Assembly: GCA_024663395.1 (NCBI GenBank)
Contig: JANFAH010000123.1
Coordinates: 20,292-84,291, forward strand
Length of the DNA stretch: 64,000 nucleotides
DNA from: Pisolithus tinctorius
Lineage: Eukaryota > Basidiomycota > Agaricomycetes > Boletales > Pisolithaceae
Reading direction: 5' to 3'
Below the pieces are notes generated by a model. It was not told the origin of the DNA, made no database searches, and worked only from the letters and a program-made list of their open reading frames with translations. This document shows, piece after piece, positions 33,450-45,655 of the stretch (position 1 is the first letter of the stretch; the number at the start of each line of letters is the position of its first letter). The position numbers and the translations under genes are program-made.

Positions 33450-36380
33450 GATCCCTTGCTAACCACTCAATCAGGCAAAAGCTTGTGCAGATCCCACCGC
33501 TCTCTACACCCAGCGAAGCGTCCAAGAATGAGCAAGTCCGCTTCCCGATATCTGGATATTTCTGCGCAGGAGAATGAAGAGGACGAAGAGGAAGACGAAC
33601 TAGACGATGAAGCTAAACCGTTGTCCAAGGGTGACCGAGATACCTCCATCAGGGCGTGCAAATTTAACTCAACAGCTTGAAAGCTTTTTCGTCGCTATGG
33701 TGGTGAGGGGAGTGCAGAAGGGTCGAGGGCGAAGGCACATCAGCAGGGCCCAGTTCGCAGTGTCGAAGGTCGTATGGAGGTGGGTACGAATCGGACTCAG
33801 CCAAGAGTATTCAAGGTCGTGCTGCCCTCTGGTATGTCCTGTCTCCTCTTTCACTCCTTTGCTTGGGAACTCACCTGGTCTCCATTAGCTCGTTCTGCAA
33901 GGATTTGTCCTCCAGCACTTCAAGCTGGAAGGCCTAAAATGCAAGACTTTCCATCGGTCCCTCGCCACATTTATGTGGAAGCTCCCACGCACAAGACGTC
34001 CCGACTCAGGCTTCCCCTTCACATGCCAATCTTGTCCACAGATCATGCCAGTACCAATGGAAGAAATGGAACCCTTTGCACAGCCCAGCAACATACCTGT
34101 TTCACTCTTGGTTCACTTGTTAACAAGTGGTCTCAAGAACGAAATTGCCTATGTAAAGCGCATCGAAGGTGACTCAGTGTACCTTCTCGTTGTTCTTGGA
34201 ATTTGCCCTACATCTCTGGTGGTGAGAACTCTGCAGCCCACTGGGAGCTTTTTGACGTGGACCTGGCCTGCCAACATGGCCTGGAGGTAATCCTTACCCG
34301 AGTCCAGAGGGGCGTACTATCGCCCACTGCTTCCAGTCTCAGTACCACTGCGGCCTTCTTCACAGGCGTTTTCAGAGGCATAACATCGAGCTGGTGAGCT
34401 TGCCTACTCCTGAGCAAATTGCATGGTTTCGTCGTGTTGGACGTGGATCCCACTTTGGTTGCACATACCTTGACTCGTTTCTCTGCTCAAAAGTGGCAGG
34501 TAGGAGATTGTGGCAAGATTCAGGCTGGGGAGTTTGTCAATGAGGTAGCATACATCGCGATGGATGTCCAAGGTGAATCAGTGATTGTTCGTTTGGATAA
34601 TCCTACTCCGGAATTGCCTACATCTCTGGAGATTTCAATTCACAACTTCAAACACAAGTTTCGCAGTGACGATTCAGTAGACATCATTGCCAGCCCTCAT
34701 CGTGGCTTTGAGGGCATGGTACTCAGTGTCGACATGATCGAGGACATGGCTCTTTTGTGTGGCAACAGCGGACAACAGGCAAGTCAGGGTATTCAGAGTA
34801 AAATCCTTTGCTAATGCTTGCTCATAGATGGAGGTCCCTATGATCTTCCTAGCATCACACAAGAGTGCTGCTGAGCTATCCCAACCGAGACCCCCACAAT
34901 CAACTGCGACACCATCCCCCAGTTGAAAGAGCACTTCATAGAGCCTGGGACGCGGTATGTATCATCAGCAGAACCCTACAGGGGCCTCACAGGCCGAGTG
35001 CAATACTTCTCCTGCAAGCCTCAGACAAATATGGGTCATGTGGCACATCGAAAAAGGCATTTGATGACGAAGATGCCAAGGGGGGACAAAGGCAAGTCCA
35101 AGGCTCAAGTACCAGAGGTTCCTGGTAAGGACAGTGACAGCGATGGGGGCTGACGATGAGGAGGTGATCATTGTCAGCTTGGACGATGTCCAAGTGACAG
35201 CTTCGACCAACGCTGCAGTTCTCGAAGGAGAAGGGGTGGGACGTTTCTAAAGGCGACCCTAATACAAGTCATAATGGGGTCCTGCTGTAGACGTCAAAGG
35301 AGTTGTTTGCAGCGTCGACCTGATCACTGCAACCCTTACACTGGAGTCTGAAGATGGTCCATGGGTACGTGGTTCTACTTTGGCCTGTCCATCCCATCTC
35401 TAAAGGCGTCATAGCACAACATCCCTATTAATTTCTGCACTAAATTAAGGGACTACTCCCTTGTGATGCAGAACGACATATTGGATGTGAAGTATGGATC
35501 ATCTCGGGTCCGAATAAGGGATACAGTGGGACGCTGTGATCAGTAGGCCAAACTTCGTGTATGGTTGCAATCCATTCCGGCACCATGACATTCAAAAATA
35601 CTGCAGTTGCCTCCAGGTAAGTCACTTCATTGCTAGGGGTCCATGCGCTGATACTTCCTTTTTAGATTTGGCATCTTGCTTGATGGGACACCACTAGGTC
35701 CCTCGCAGCTTGGCAGCATTCAACCATATGCGACAGAGGTGTTTCATAACTCAATCTCAATGTCGCAGCACCACTTCCACCTCCGCTGCCAAAGCGAAAA
35801 TCCCTCAGCAGATCCAGGTCCAAGCAACCCCTGGGTCACCACTCCCGATGATGTCAATCTGCCAACGTCGCAGTGAGCAGGAGCGACAAACCATTGACTA
35901 TGGTACATCAATTCTCTCCCCCCTCTCACTACACATTCTCTTGACTTTGTTGTTTAGGATGTGTGTCTTGGCTCTTGACAACAACTTTTGTAACTTCAGC
36001 AAAGTGGCATGTCTGCTTGAGAGTCCAGGCTTGCCTACAATCATGGGACCCTGGGCAAGTGGGTGGTTCGCACCACCATTCCAGATCATTTCTTTTTGGA
36101 GAAGCATGGCGTGGCCACCTCCTGGGCATGTGTCGGTTACCATGACCTCAAGCACGGTAAGCACCATCATCGAACACCACACTATTCTGGCATGCGACTT
36201 GTCCCCCACCAACCTGACAAGTACTGGTCAGTTCTGCCTAATACTGAAGGGCGCGCTCCAAGGCGAAATTCACCGCATCAATAAATGTCCAAACTAAGAA
36301 ATCCCCGAAAGGGGTGGTATTAGAGGATGGGACTCAGCTTCCATTACATGATGTTTGCCTGGTCGTTGCTGCATGACTAA
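33450..36380 (+). pseudogene. SPT5/KOW-like gene, heavily decayed
   Basis: Fragments in changing frames follow the order of Agaricomycete SPT5-like proteins. An acidic N-terminus (RYLDISAQENEEDEEEDELD, about 33,540-33,600) comes first, then an NGN-like stretch with RHIYVEAPTHK (about 33,963-33,995). A KOW motif follows in HKFRSDDSVDIIASPHRGFE (about 34,650-34,710), then a second KOW, WIISGPNKGYSGTL (about 35,490-35,540), ending in TGA where relatives have Arg. LLDGTPLGPSQLG comes after an intron (about 35,680), and a C-terminal GVVLEDGTQLPLHDVCLVVAA-like tail ends near 36,375. True SPT5 is the RNA polymerase II elongation factor; these expanded relatives have no known role and are often near transposons. 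Several intron-like GT..AG pairs remain. Multiple frameshifts and stops make it non-functional. Confidence 0.7.
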
Positions 36381-36389
36381 TTGATGCCA

Positions 36390-36970
36390 CAAGGTAGGTC
36401 TTCAAGCCTAATCATAAATCAATTTACTGACATTTCGTCAGTGCTTCTCGTATAGTCCAGCATCATATAGTTATCGATTTGACTATGTATATATTTTGAC
36501 ATAATTTACCTTTGACACAAGCATCTTTACAAGTTTATCACATCCTGTATGTACTATGCCTGGGAGAGAGGAGCTCCAGCATTAGTACATGGATTAGTAT
36601 CTCGGACATCCTAGTATAGAGTGGAGCGGAAGGGGCACTAGGGGGCTAACATGTGTCATGTTAGCGGGAGGGGTGGCAGGGGAGTGAAGTGAGGTGTACG
36701 TTTCCTGGGGGGATGCCGGTCAGCATGGTTAACTTCACGTTGATTGCAGAGGGCGCCACTGGTATTCAAGGTAATTCTCTACTCGATCTCAATACGCTCC
36801 AACATGTCCAGTGTAGACGGCATATGTTCAAGTAAAATCATCAATACTGGTATGGAATAATCGTGATCTCCCACATTTGTTGAGTGAAGGGGCAGAAAAT
36901 AGCCTTGTATCTATCGAGAAGGGAGGGGTCTACCTGATGCGATACGCAGCATGCGAACATTAGGAAATGC
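36390..36970. other. Intergenic, nothing recognised
   Basis: No coding frame or repeat seen between the SPT5-like pseudogene and the 3' end of the F-box gene. Confidence 0.3.
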
Positions 36971-36971
36971 T

Positions 36972-38246
36972 CTAAGCCAAGGGCCCGCAGTGACCCTGAA
37001 AAACAGTTAGAGGCAACAAAGGTAAGTGCAGAGAAGAACTTACAATTGCATCGAAGACATCTGGAGTACTAAGGATTGGGTGGATTCCCCTAAAAGTGAG
37101 GTCGCTCACAGGGATTATGCACTTGTCAGTTATTGGGAATGTGACGAATGCTGCAAGCTTGTCGGCGGAAGTGATCATGGGCATTGAGATTTCAAAGATG
37201 GGAAAGACACAGGAGGTATTCTGCACATGACAAAATGTCAGAAAAGACATTTTGATTTCTTTCAGGATGGTAGGGATGAAATGTAATGTATAGGCATTGG
37301 AATCACTGGGAAGGGTAATTACCTTCAGAAGGGGGGAGGATCCTGGTAGCGGGTCCTGTGAGCTTTCGAAGGGAGTGAAGGACAGAACAAGGAGTGATAT
37401 CTTCCACAGACATGGTAGGAAAAGCCACAATGGGAGATAGTTAGCTTGGAGATAGCCCGATGCCGCAATTAGACCAGGTAGCAAGGGCATCATACGGGCA
37501 AGTCTGGGTCCACCTCCAATTCCAACGAGGGAAGGTAGGTTTACCTTGCCAAGGAGTACCGCCCACTGTAAAGGACTTAGGCCTGTATTAATTAAGCTGT
37601 AAAATTGCAGTGGAGCACTTCGGCAGCACAGAGAGGGTAAATCGGATAGAGTGTGGAACAAAGAACATAGGCGACGAGATATTGAGAGATGTCAAGGTGC
37701 TTGGAAACAATTGGGTCATGTGAGGAATATGGATCAAGCCACAAGAAGCACTGTGGCTACTTGCATGAAGTTCAGTGCAGAGCCTAGTATACTTTCTAGC
37801 AGAGAACCAAATATGGGGGACATGCCCGTCGGATCAATATATAAGTGCAAGTGCACTTGACAGACTGCTTGCATATCCTTGAGGGAGTCGAAGAACGCAC
37901 ACATTGCACCTAGCTTCCATCTGCTTAATGTTTCATTAAGGAAGAGTGCAAACACACCTAATTGTCGCCTGCTTAATGTTTGCGAAGACCTGAACCACAA
38001 AGTCTTCACTGGTTTAAATGCAACGTGCCTCCACACAGGGAGGGCATTACAAACTACCTCATTCACATCCAGCCAACCAGCAATCGGCAGCCTGAAGCCT
38101 ACCGAGACAAGATAACAATGACCAGCAACGCATTGTAGTCGTTGGGATACTTGGGACAACCTTCGAAGTGAATCTGTGTCCAACAGGTCCACAATTTCCA
38201 GTAGCAGTTCATCTGGAACTCGCGACAGATGGCAATCTCGGGGCAC
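36972..38246 (-). pseudogene. F-box protein, LRR-like C-terminus, interrupted frame
   Basis: The 5' frame (37,734-38,246) starts MPRDCHLSRVPDELLLEIVD and continues LLDTDSLRRLSQVSQRLQ, a clear F-box (residues about 8-45), which recruits a target to the SKP1-cullin ubiquitin ligase. The following region is LRR-like and contains a 16-aa tandem duplication (TLSRRQLGVFALFLNE / TLSRWKLGAMCAFFDS) from a 48-bp DNA repeat at 37,921-38,016. The frame stops near 37,734; after a shift, LSPLQWAVLLGKVNLPSLVG (about 37,530-37,580) resembles the C-terminal half of basidiomycete F-box proteins. Whether a missed intron or real mutations separate the two parts is unclear. Target unknown. Confidence 0.7.
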
Positions 38247-38249
38247 CTC

Positions 38250-38780
38250 CTAGATGCTATGAGGAAAGGTCAAATCTTGACATTGCTGGCCACTTACATA
38301 TTTTGCGGGGAGCCCCATGGCATCGTCTTCTGCTGTGCACTTGGGAACCCGCCCAAATGACTGCATGAGAGGTTTCGCACCAGGATCTGCCTTGCGACCG
38401 CATATGGGTGGCTGGTGGGAAGTACCCTCACCTTTTTGTAAGGTGGTCCCGGGGTATCTTCTACTTTGCATTTGGGAACCGCCCACACAAATTCTTCTGT
38501 TAGCATACCATTTAGTAATAAGAGTGAGAAAATATCTAGTACACACCAGCATGGCTTCACACCTGGTGATGTTGCGCCAGCTAACCCATTAAATACGCAG
38601 AGGACACCAGAGGCTTTATCAGACAACACAATAGACTACCTAACTTGACACTGCATTTGGTCGCCTACTGCAACAAAAGTTGCCAGAATTCAGGAACTCT
38701 CAATATCAACCTTGCCATCGGTCGCCCTCATTTGATTGTAATAGTGCTCGTCACCCACTTACGTCACTACATCCAAATTG
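38250..38780. other. Unresolved, internally repeated stretch
   Basis: CACTTGGGAACCCGCCCA (about 38,338) and CATTTGGGAACCGCCCA (about 38,469) are a diverged direct repeat of about 130 bp. Minus-strand frames across it are not recognisable. Confidence 0.25.
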
Positions 38781-38789
38781 CAGTAACAG

Positions 38790-40005
38790 CTGATGGGCCT
38801 TTTGTTTGACACGTAATATTCCAGAAAACCGCAATATCGCATTGGAGGACAACTAAAAATTAATCGTGGCAGCTAATGAACGACCTAAAGATGCTTAGTT
38901 GATTGATTAAACATGTACACGGGGTTAGTACGTGACCTGCCAGTAGTAACGGGTATGCAGTGTCGGAAATACACCTGAATACATGACTAATTTGAGGGAT
39001 CTTCCACAGGGGGGGAGGGGATTCTTTGATGGAAAATTGATGCGTTTTTTGTGTTTGACATGCGTTAGTTATTAAATGCAGTCGCAAAAATGGGTGACTT
39101 ACTTTGCGAAAACAAAAGAAAAGAAAAGAACCGACATAATCGCCACGTCACAGCAAGATACGCATCAGCAACGATGGTAACAGACCTGGATGTATATGGT
39201 TAACTGGAGCAGCTGTAGATTGTTCGACTCACATCGGATGCTTAAATCGATGACAGCCGCAGTATGAACTACCGTCGATAGCAATCATTTGAAGTTTAGG
39301 TTTGCATTGACGGTCGCATCGCACGTCATCGCAGACTACTATGAATATTGATCTAATTCTAGTTCTAATTGCAAAGGCTACTATCAATATTGATGTAAAT
39401 CTAATTCTAATGCTACGGTGTCTAACGCTAGAGTGGTGGGCTGCGAGCGAAGATGGTTAATAGAATTGAGAAGCAACGACTTACCTGTAGGTGGTGGAAA
39501 GAGGGAAAAGGTGTTCGTGAGAAAAGTCATCGTTGATATACTGAACGCAACTCACGATCACATGTGGTAGCCGCAGCAAAGATCACCACACTAAACAAGC
39601 ACGTGATTGTGAGTTGCGTTCAGTATATCAACAACGACTTTTCTCAACACCTTTTCCCTCTTTCCACCACCGACAGGTAAGTCATCACTTCTCAATACTT
39701 GGCATTCTATTAACTCTTCGCTCGCAGCCCATTAGTGTTAGACACCGTAGCATTAGAATAATTAGAATTATATCAGTATTGATAGTAGTATGTAGTATTT
39801 GCGAAGATGGTGCGATGCGACCGTCAACGAGTTAAACATTCGACATGAGCCGAATAATCTATAATACGAGTGTAGACGAAGATATAATAAAATTGCGTAT
39901 GCACATTCAATAAAGATAAGCACAGTGTACGCTGTTTACTTGGTTATCAATCTGACTACATACCCCTAGACCATTCTTCCATCCTGTTGTCCACATCAAA
40001 AGACA
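38790..40005 (+). mobile_element. Palindrome-bearing repeat family, copy C (complete, diverged)
   Basis: 38,820-38,970 is a diverged copy of the unique 5' part of copies A and B (CTAAAAATTAATCGTGGCAGC, then ACGGGTATGCAGTG). About 230 bp of unrelated sequence follows, then a palindrome from about 39,237 to 39,990 centred near 39,583, ending CTGACTACATACCCCTAGACC and ATCCTGTTGTCCACATCAAA as in copy B. In the palindrome the extra block (GATAGCAATCATTTGAAGTTTA) is in the left arm, opposite to copy B. Confidence 0.75.
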
Positions 40006-40057
40006 CGCTAAAGTTCGTACATGTCAACTCTACATCTCTTACTGACGAATTCGATCA

Positions 40058-41438
40058 TTAAATCATTCTCCACAGTGGCTTTCCTATGATCTGCCTTTGG
40101 TCAGTCAGTATTAAGTTGATTGGATAGGCGGTAACTAACCGCAACATGTAGGCGAGCTTCACCGCAAAGGCAATGGTGAGTAGTTGCATTAAGAATTGTA
40201 TTGTGGCACGTATAGCCCCGAACAGGGCCTGCAACGAGCTTTCTTTCTTCCCTGGCCGCGATTGCAAATCCCTCTTCGGCTTTTTCCAGACTGTTATCGT
40301 ATTGTCCGCATGTCGTTATTGGAAGACGCGCAACGATCCCTGTATGATCCTCTCTGTCGTATGTCTGGTACATGTGGGTGTAAGATGGTTTCTACATTTA
40401 TGGGGATGCTCACCGTAATTGTCTGTGTCCGTGCCGTCCTTGAGTGCGTAGCACCTGTCGCTTGGTTCCAGTATTCATTTCGAAGATATATACTAACCCA
40501 TTATCAGATCCCCCAATGATCGTCGTGCCGTCCTCCGCAAAGGCTACTTGTTTGGGGTACGTTTTTAGCGGTTTGGTATCGTACGTCCTTATGCAGCTTC
40601 CGTCATTCAGTCGATGTAGGCTAAATCCACTTATAGCATTGTCTATGATGAATAAACTTCCCGTCTTGTCGACACATGCAGAGCCCCTAAGTACAGGTCA
40701 GATCGATTGGTTTGCTGAGACTGAAGATCTCTTACTCACGTTGTCATTCCTGTAGACCTTGTTTCGATGACCATCCCTGTTGCTTGTAGAACATGGCTTG
40801 CAAAGGGCAATCTCATTAGATCTGTATTCGCAAGTCTCGGGCCTATCGTCTTACATGTCTCCATCATACATCCCGAAAACTATGATGTCACAGCCTCGGA
40901 GGTACACAGCATGCGGAATGGACGTCGTTAACTCGACGCTGAAGACATTTGACAGTGATTCCTAGAATCTATTGTCCAGGTCTGAACTCGTTTGTCCCGT
41001 GTCATTACGACGATATGAGTTCCTGTGCCGTTACCTGCATCTGAAGCAATGGCCATGATTTCATGCCCCCCACTAATCCTCCTGGCAACTACTTCCTCGA
41101 ATTCGACCACAGTATGTGGGCGCTGCCTCCAGATCAGCAAGTAGCCCAGTCCTGTCCCACAGCACAAGGTTTCCTGTATACTGTCTTGTGCGAGCCAAGT
41201 AATAGTTGTAATGGGATCTTTGGGACTTCGCATCTGCGGAGGTTGGGGTAGCTGAACCTCTTTGCATAAGTCCCATACCCTCAGTCCATCAAAACCTGTT
41301 GGCTAATATGCATTGGATTCGAAATAACACTACTGAATTCCTACCTCCACTTGCCAACAGTGTTCCAGAGTTCGACACCGCTAGACAGAGGATCGCATCC
41401 TGGTGCCCCCACAAGCGGCACCCGAGTGTGTACTTCAT
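40058..41438 (-). pseudogene. WD40 protein with C-terminal membrane helix, one-base deletion
   Basis: Start ATG at 41,438 gives MKYTLGCRLWGHQDAILCLA, a first WD40 blade ending LLASGG at a GTAGGA..CAACAG intron. The next exon reads GFDGLRVWDL, then MRSPKDPITTITWL, LCCGTGLGYLLIWRQRP and VQTWTIDSRN. One base is lost near 40,955, after which LSNVFSVELTTSIPHAVYL and VFGMYDGDM follow. Further exons read VDKTGSLFIIDNAISGF, PKQVAFAEDGTTIIGGSDNG and TITVWKKPKR. The end is a hydrophobic helix (IQFLMQLLTIAFAVKLAYML, about 40,130-40,190), then the stop at 40,058. This order of WD40 blades followed by a tail anchor is common in Agaricomycete hypothetical proteins; its role is unknown. Four or more short introns keep correct splice sites. 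Confidence 0.75.
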
Positions 41439-41439
41439 C

Positions 41440-42350
41440 GGCAACTTGAGAATAGAGCTGAATATCATCGGGTAAATTGTTCATTGGTAAGGCAAAGTCA
41501 TTGTCGATGTAAATATGTCATATCTGTTATTGTCTAACAGCTGATTCGCATAATGTTGTAAAGGCATAACCTGAGCGTTGCTAATGCGACAATTTTATTA
41601 TTATTGCGCCCTCACGACGGTGCCTACCATGGCTAATGGAGGTGCGTTTCCTCCTGACTATGACCATTATGACGTTGCCTATTATTTCAGGTGAGGTTTA
41701 ATTGTAGGAAGAATGCCCGATCTGATTTTAATAAGGTGAACAAAAAGCTCAACTTGAAATAATGAAGTGGCACAACTAAATTACTACCATAACTACAATA
41801 GTAGATGCCTGTAACGACAATGGAGGTGCATTTGCCTGGCTGTGCTGGAGACTGATCAGATCTTTTCTTTTGAGCATTACCTCCTCCAGACCCGTTCTGT
41901 TCACCTGGGGCGATTATTGGCGATAGGCCCATACCTGTGCATGCATGTATGTGAGCATGCCTGTGATATCGACTTATTTCCCGTATGGTGATGTCCATTT
42001 GACTGCCCCGTTTTTGTCCGCTTTTGTTTGCCTAGTGCTGAACTCATTTTTTCCCTCTAACCTCATTCCAGATGTGCTACATGTTGCTGTACTCTGTCGT
42101 TGTGTCTGCTGATCCCGACCATGGACGCTTTTGTTCCATGTGACTTTCTATTGTCTTTCCTTTTTTTTTTGTTAGGGACTCATGGCACTGATCGCCTCCG
42201 ATTTAACCCTCTAGGTCTCCAGTCGCACCGCAATTACTAACTCTAACCCATTTTCAATGCCAGGTGCATTTGGTATCCGTATGTGTATGCATTGGATTCC
42301 ACAATGATAACTAACTGCAGCTACTAGGAGGAGAAAGCACACAAACTGTT
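41440..42350. other. Intergenic, weak ORFs only
   Basis: A minus-strand 103-aa frame (41,687-41,998) has no recognisable domain. AATGGAGGTGCRTTT occurs twice (41,635 and 41,819), a small direct repeat. Likely contains the divergent promoters of the WD40 gene and of the coiled-coil gene. Confidence 0.25.
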
Positions 42351-42359
42351 GATAGTGAC

Positions 42360-45153
42360 ATGTCGCTTTTTGACGACGATAATGACAACAACTTCTGTTT
42401 GCAGATGGAAACCAGCAGCAATGCATCCGTCGAAGAACAGCTTACCATCGGGCACAGTGAGGATGATGGCAATGGCATGTCCATTGCCAACTCGTGTACA
42501 GACACTAGTTACAATGCGTCCTCCACAGACCAGCTTGCTGCAAGATGTACCATGCCAAAACCAGCAGAGCGCAACACCACTGCTGGCGTCGCCCCTAAAC
42601 ATGAGCCCCGCATGCCTCAGCTTCCACCACACATACCGTGACCACTACATCAGCACATCACAAGCAATGCAACAAGGGTGACGAACCATGGCCTATTGCG
42701 AAGTGTCGTAACAGAGAACTAGATTACTCCTACTCACTTGTCAGCAACTCCAGGGAATGGGAGCAGAATTGAACCACCTGAAGGCCAAGTTACGTCTGAA
42801 AGGGTCGGTGAGTAGCCAACTCTAACCTACTACTTGTCACTGGGGCTGATGGACTATCATGAACATGCCAGCACGAACTTGCCACCCTTGAGAAGACTAC
42901 ACAAAACAGCCTTCTCACCGCAAAGAATGAGTTTGATTTGCAGAAGAAAGTTCTATCTGATATGTGTACTTTGCTTGCTACTCAAGAACAAGAGCTCTGC
43001 AGACTCCAGCATGAAATTCAGGTCAGCCATCACATATCACTGTCTTGGACTGTATTCATGTGAACCAAGGAGCATCACCAAGAGCGCAGTGTTTTGCGAA
43101 ACCTCCAAGAAGAGGTTCAGGTGAGAAGTGCATAGCTTTACTTAGTATCACACTCATGTTTCGAAAGGAAAACCACAGACAGCGGGAAACTCTTCTTAAA
43201 TCTCATGACCGGCACTTACTGTGCTCAGAGATGAAATTCAGGTATGCCATCCTCAGTGCTCTGTCAGGCCATTGCTCAATGAATGAAGGAACAACACTGT
43301 CAGTGTGATACCTTACTGGCAGCTCAAAAGGAGGAGTTTTTGAGGTTCCGAAATGAACTGCAGGTGAGTGTCATGGATCACTATACACTCCTGACAGTTT
43401 ACATCACACTGAAGGAACATGATCGACTACGGGAAATCGAGATAGTGCAACATACTGCTGCTATGGAAGAGCACTTGCGATCAGAACTGAAGAAGGTTGG
43501 TGATGATGTGGTGATGCGCTGCCAAGCAGAGAAAGAGAGGGAATTAGCAGCAATGGTTCAACACAATATGCGACATAGACATGTAAGTGAACAAACTATG
43601 TAGTTTGTTGGGCAATGCTGACTGCCCTCAGACAATTCAAACAGCATCTCAAGCTGAACCAGCGTGCTTTCCAGCTGAATCCGAGTCTCCTACCTGCCAG
43701 GACAACCAGCCGCAAACACCACGACAAGCGTCCACTGCACCACTGCCCCAGCATGCACGAACTCCATATTTGGACGCTATCAAGAAGATCAAATGAACCC
43801 GAGCAGCTTCATGAAGAACCCGCCTCATCAGCATGTCTCACGAGGTAAGTAAGGAAATATACGACTTGATATGAATATCTCACGATCAATAGCCTATTGA
43901 CAATGAAGAGTTCCGATCTACTGCTTCAGAACCTGAGGTATCACAAGCAAACAACAGTGATTCTGTATCAATGGTGGAGGCGATTGCCAAGGGGGTTGAA
44001 GCTGCGCTTTGGAAAGTACTTGGTGATGGTGCTATCGCTATGCCACGAACAGGGTGGTCATGGCAGTCACCTCGAAAACAAAAGGAGGTGGATAAAGAAG
44101 TGGAGATAGAGAAGGCTACAGAGCCACGAGGACATCGTGATCTTATACTGGTAAGTGACATTGCTAATTCTGTTCATGTGCTAAACCAGCTGTGATAGAG
44201 TGAAGTCCGTCACTTCTTCAAGGAAAAACTCAAAATAAGTCAGGACCATGAATTTATTTTGAATGAAACGGCCCCCCCAATGATGTCCATGCATACAAAC
44301 ATGAAGATGGTCCACCACCCGACATGGACTCACCAACTTGCGATCTCATGCAGGGCTATTCCTCGCCGTGGAATTCTTTCATCATCGACCACCTTCTTGA
44401 TGAATTTCAGAGACAAGGCAATGAAGAACACTGGCCTGTAATGAAGTCCAATGATTACATGTTGGAAATCCTATGTGAACACTACAGACGTCTATGCATG
44501 ACATGGCGGAAAGCTCAGCCATGTATTACAACAAAGGGCACAGTAGAAACTTCTGCTGAGATTGAAGAACACTTGGTAGTGGAACAAACCCGGGTACTCA
44601 AAGAGGGCAGACAGACCACATGACAACGAAATGTAGGGCATTAATTTTGCTGTTTCATACCGGTAACTCAACCTGTTTTAGAAATATCAGCATCGATGTG
44701 CCGTTCTCAAACATATGGTTGCTCTCAAGAAAGACTCCATGAATGGCAAGGTGATCTCCATGCTTGGCAATGGCTCCTGCAGCTGATCCACACACTGGGC
44801 GAGCATGGGATGAGTTCCGAGGACAGCGACATTGACAACAATGTCATGACTATCCTCCAAGTTAAGAATATGGCATGGAAACGCAGTATCGAATGGGAAC
44901 TTGATATTATTGACCTCCAGAGACTTGTGACAATGATGTTTTTGCACCCCAAGGATCAAAGCCTATCCAGAGGTTTCGTGCACCTGGAAACCCCCAAAGT
45001 CTGCGCACTCCAGTGCCAGGCTTACCACAGTCTATCTATGATTCCATTTCGCTTGCTGGGCTTACTCACCGTGAACGGGACTGCCTGAAAGTATCAGAGG
45101 AACCATTTCTGTGGATGGAGATAGCCATTCCTGATACTAGATACCCAATGTAG
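42360..45153 (+). pseudogene. Multi-exon coiled-coil protein of Agaricomycetes, minor frame damage
   Basis: First exon from MSLFDDDNDNNF (42,360). A set of small exons follows: 42745-42807, 42872-43021, 43073-43120, 43168-43241, 43289-43363, 43415-43582. They encode heptad-type helix (for example HELATLEKTTQNSLL, HHQERSVLRNLQEEVQ) and several end in E-[IVL]-Q just before GT. Then a Pro/Gln linker (43,632 on), an exon with IDNEEFRSTASEPE, SEVRHFFKEKLKISQDHEF (about 44,200), YSSPWNSFIIDHLLDEFQRQ (about 44,345), LCMTWRKAQPCITTKG, and a C-terminal block MAWKRSIEWELDIIDLQRLV, FAPQGSK-like and EEPFLWMEIAI ending at 45,153. I recognise this C-terminus from many Agaricomycete hypothetical proteins; function unknown. 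Exon 5 is one base short of phase, and shifts near 43,795 and 44,270-44,930 suggest decay. Confidence 0.7.
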
Positions 45154-45189
45154 TGTGTGTATGTACGTATAGATACTAAGAACATCTAC

Positions 45190-45650
45190 GTGAAAATGGA
45201 TGATCACACTAGGCGATCGTTGTGCGACCACAGGGCGATCATTGGGCAACAAACAGGTGACTGTCAGGCGATTAGTATGGGCCATGGCAAAACTTCAAGT
45301 GTAGGCACGTGTAGGAACACTAATTCTAGACTTGAAGTAAAATTTGTTACTGGAATTTTGGCAGTACTTCGTGTATTGTCAGTTATGCAAATTAGGACAA
45401 AACTTAAAGTTTCACCCTGCACTGCACATGTTGACATAACTTCCTATCTTGGACAACATCTGCTATTCAACCATGCTTATTGTTTACACAATGATTAGAT
45501 GTTCGCTCTGACTTCAAACCTGAGCAAACATGTAGAAAAGGATCTAAACTTCAAGTATGGATTTTTTCAGTATGCCATCACAAACTCTAAGTGTGAGATT
45601 GACATATTGTATTACATATAACAGGGTACTATATAGTGGAAAACTCACTG
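45190..45650 (-). repeat. Dispersed repeat, inverted copy of 22,627-23,090
   Basis: Runs from GGATGATCACACTAGGCGAT to TACTATATAGTGGAAAACTC and matches the other copy in reverse complement over about 460 bp. It abuts the Copia fragment directly, so it may have inserted into it. Confidence 0.8.
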
Positions 45651-45655
45651 TGACA

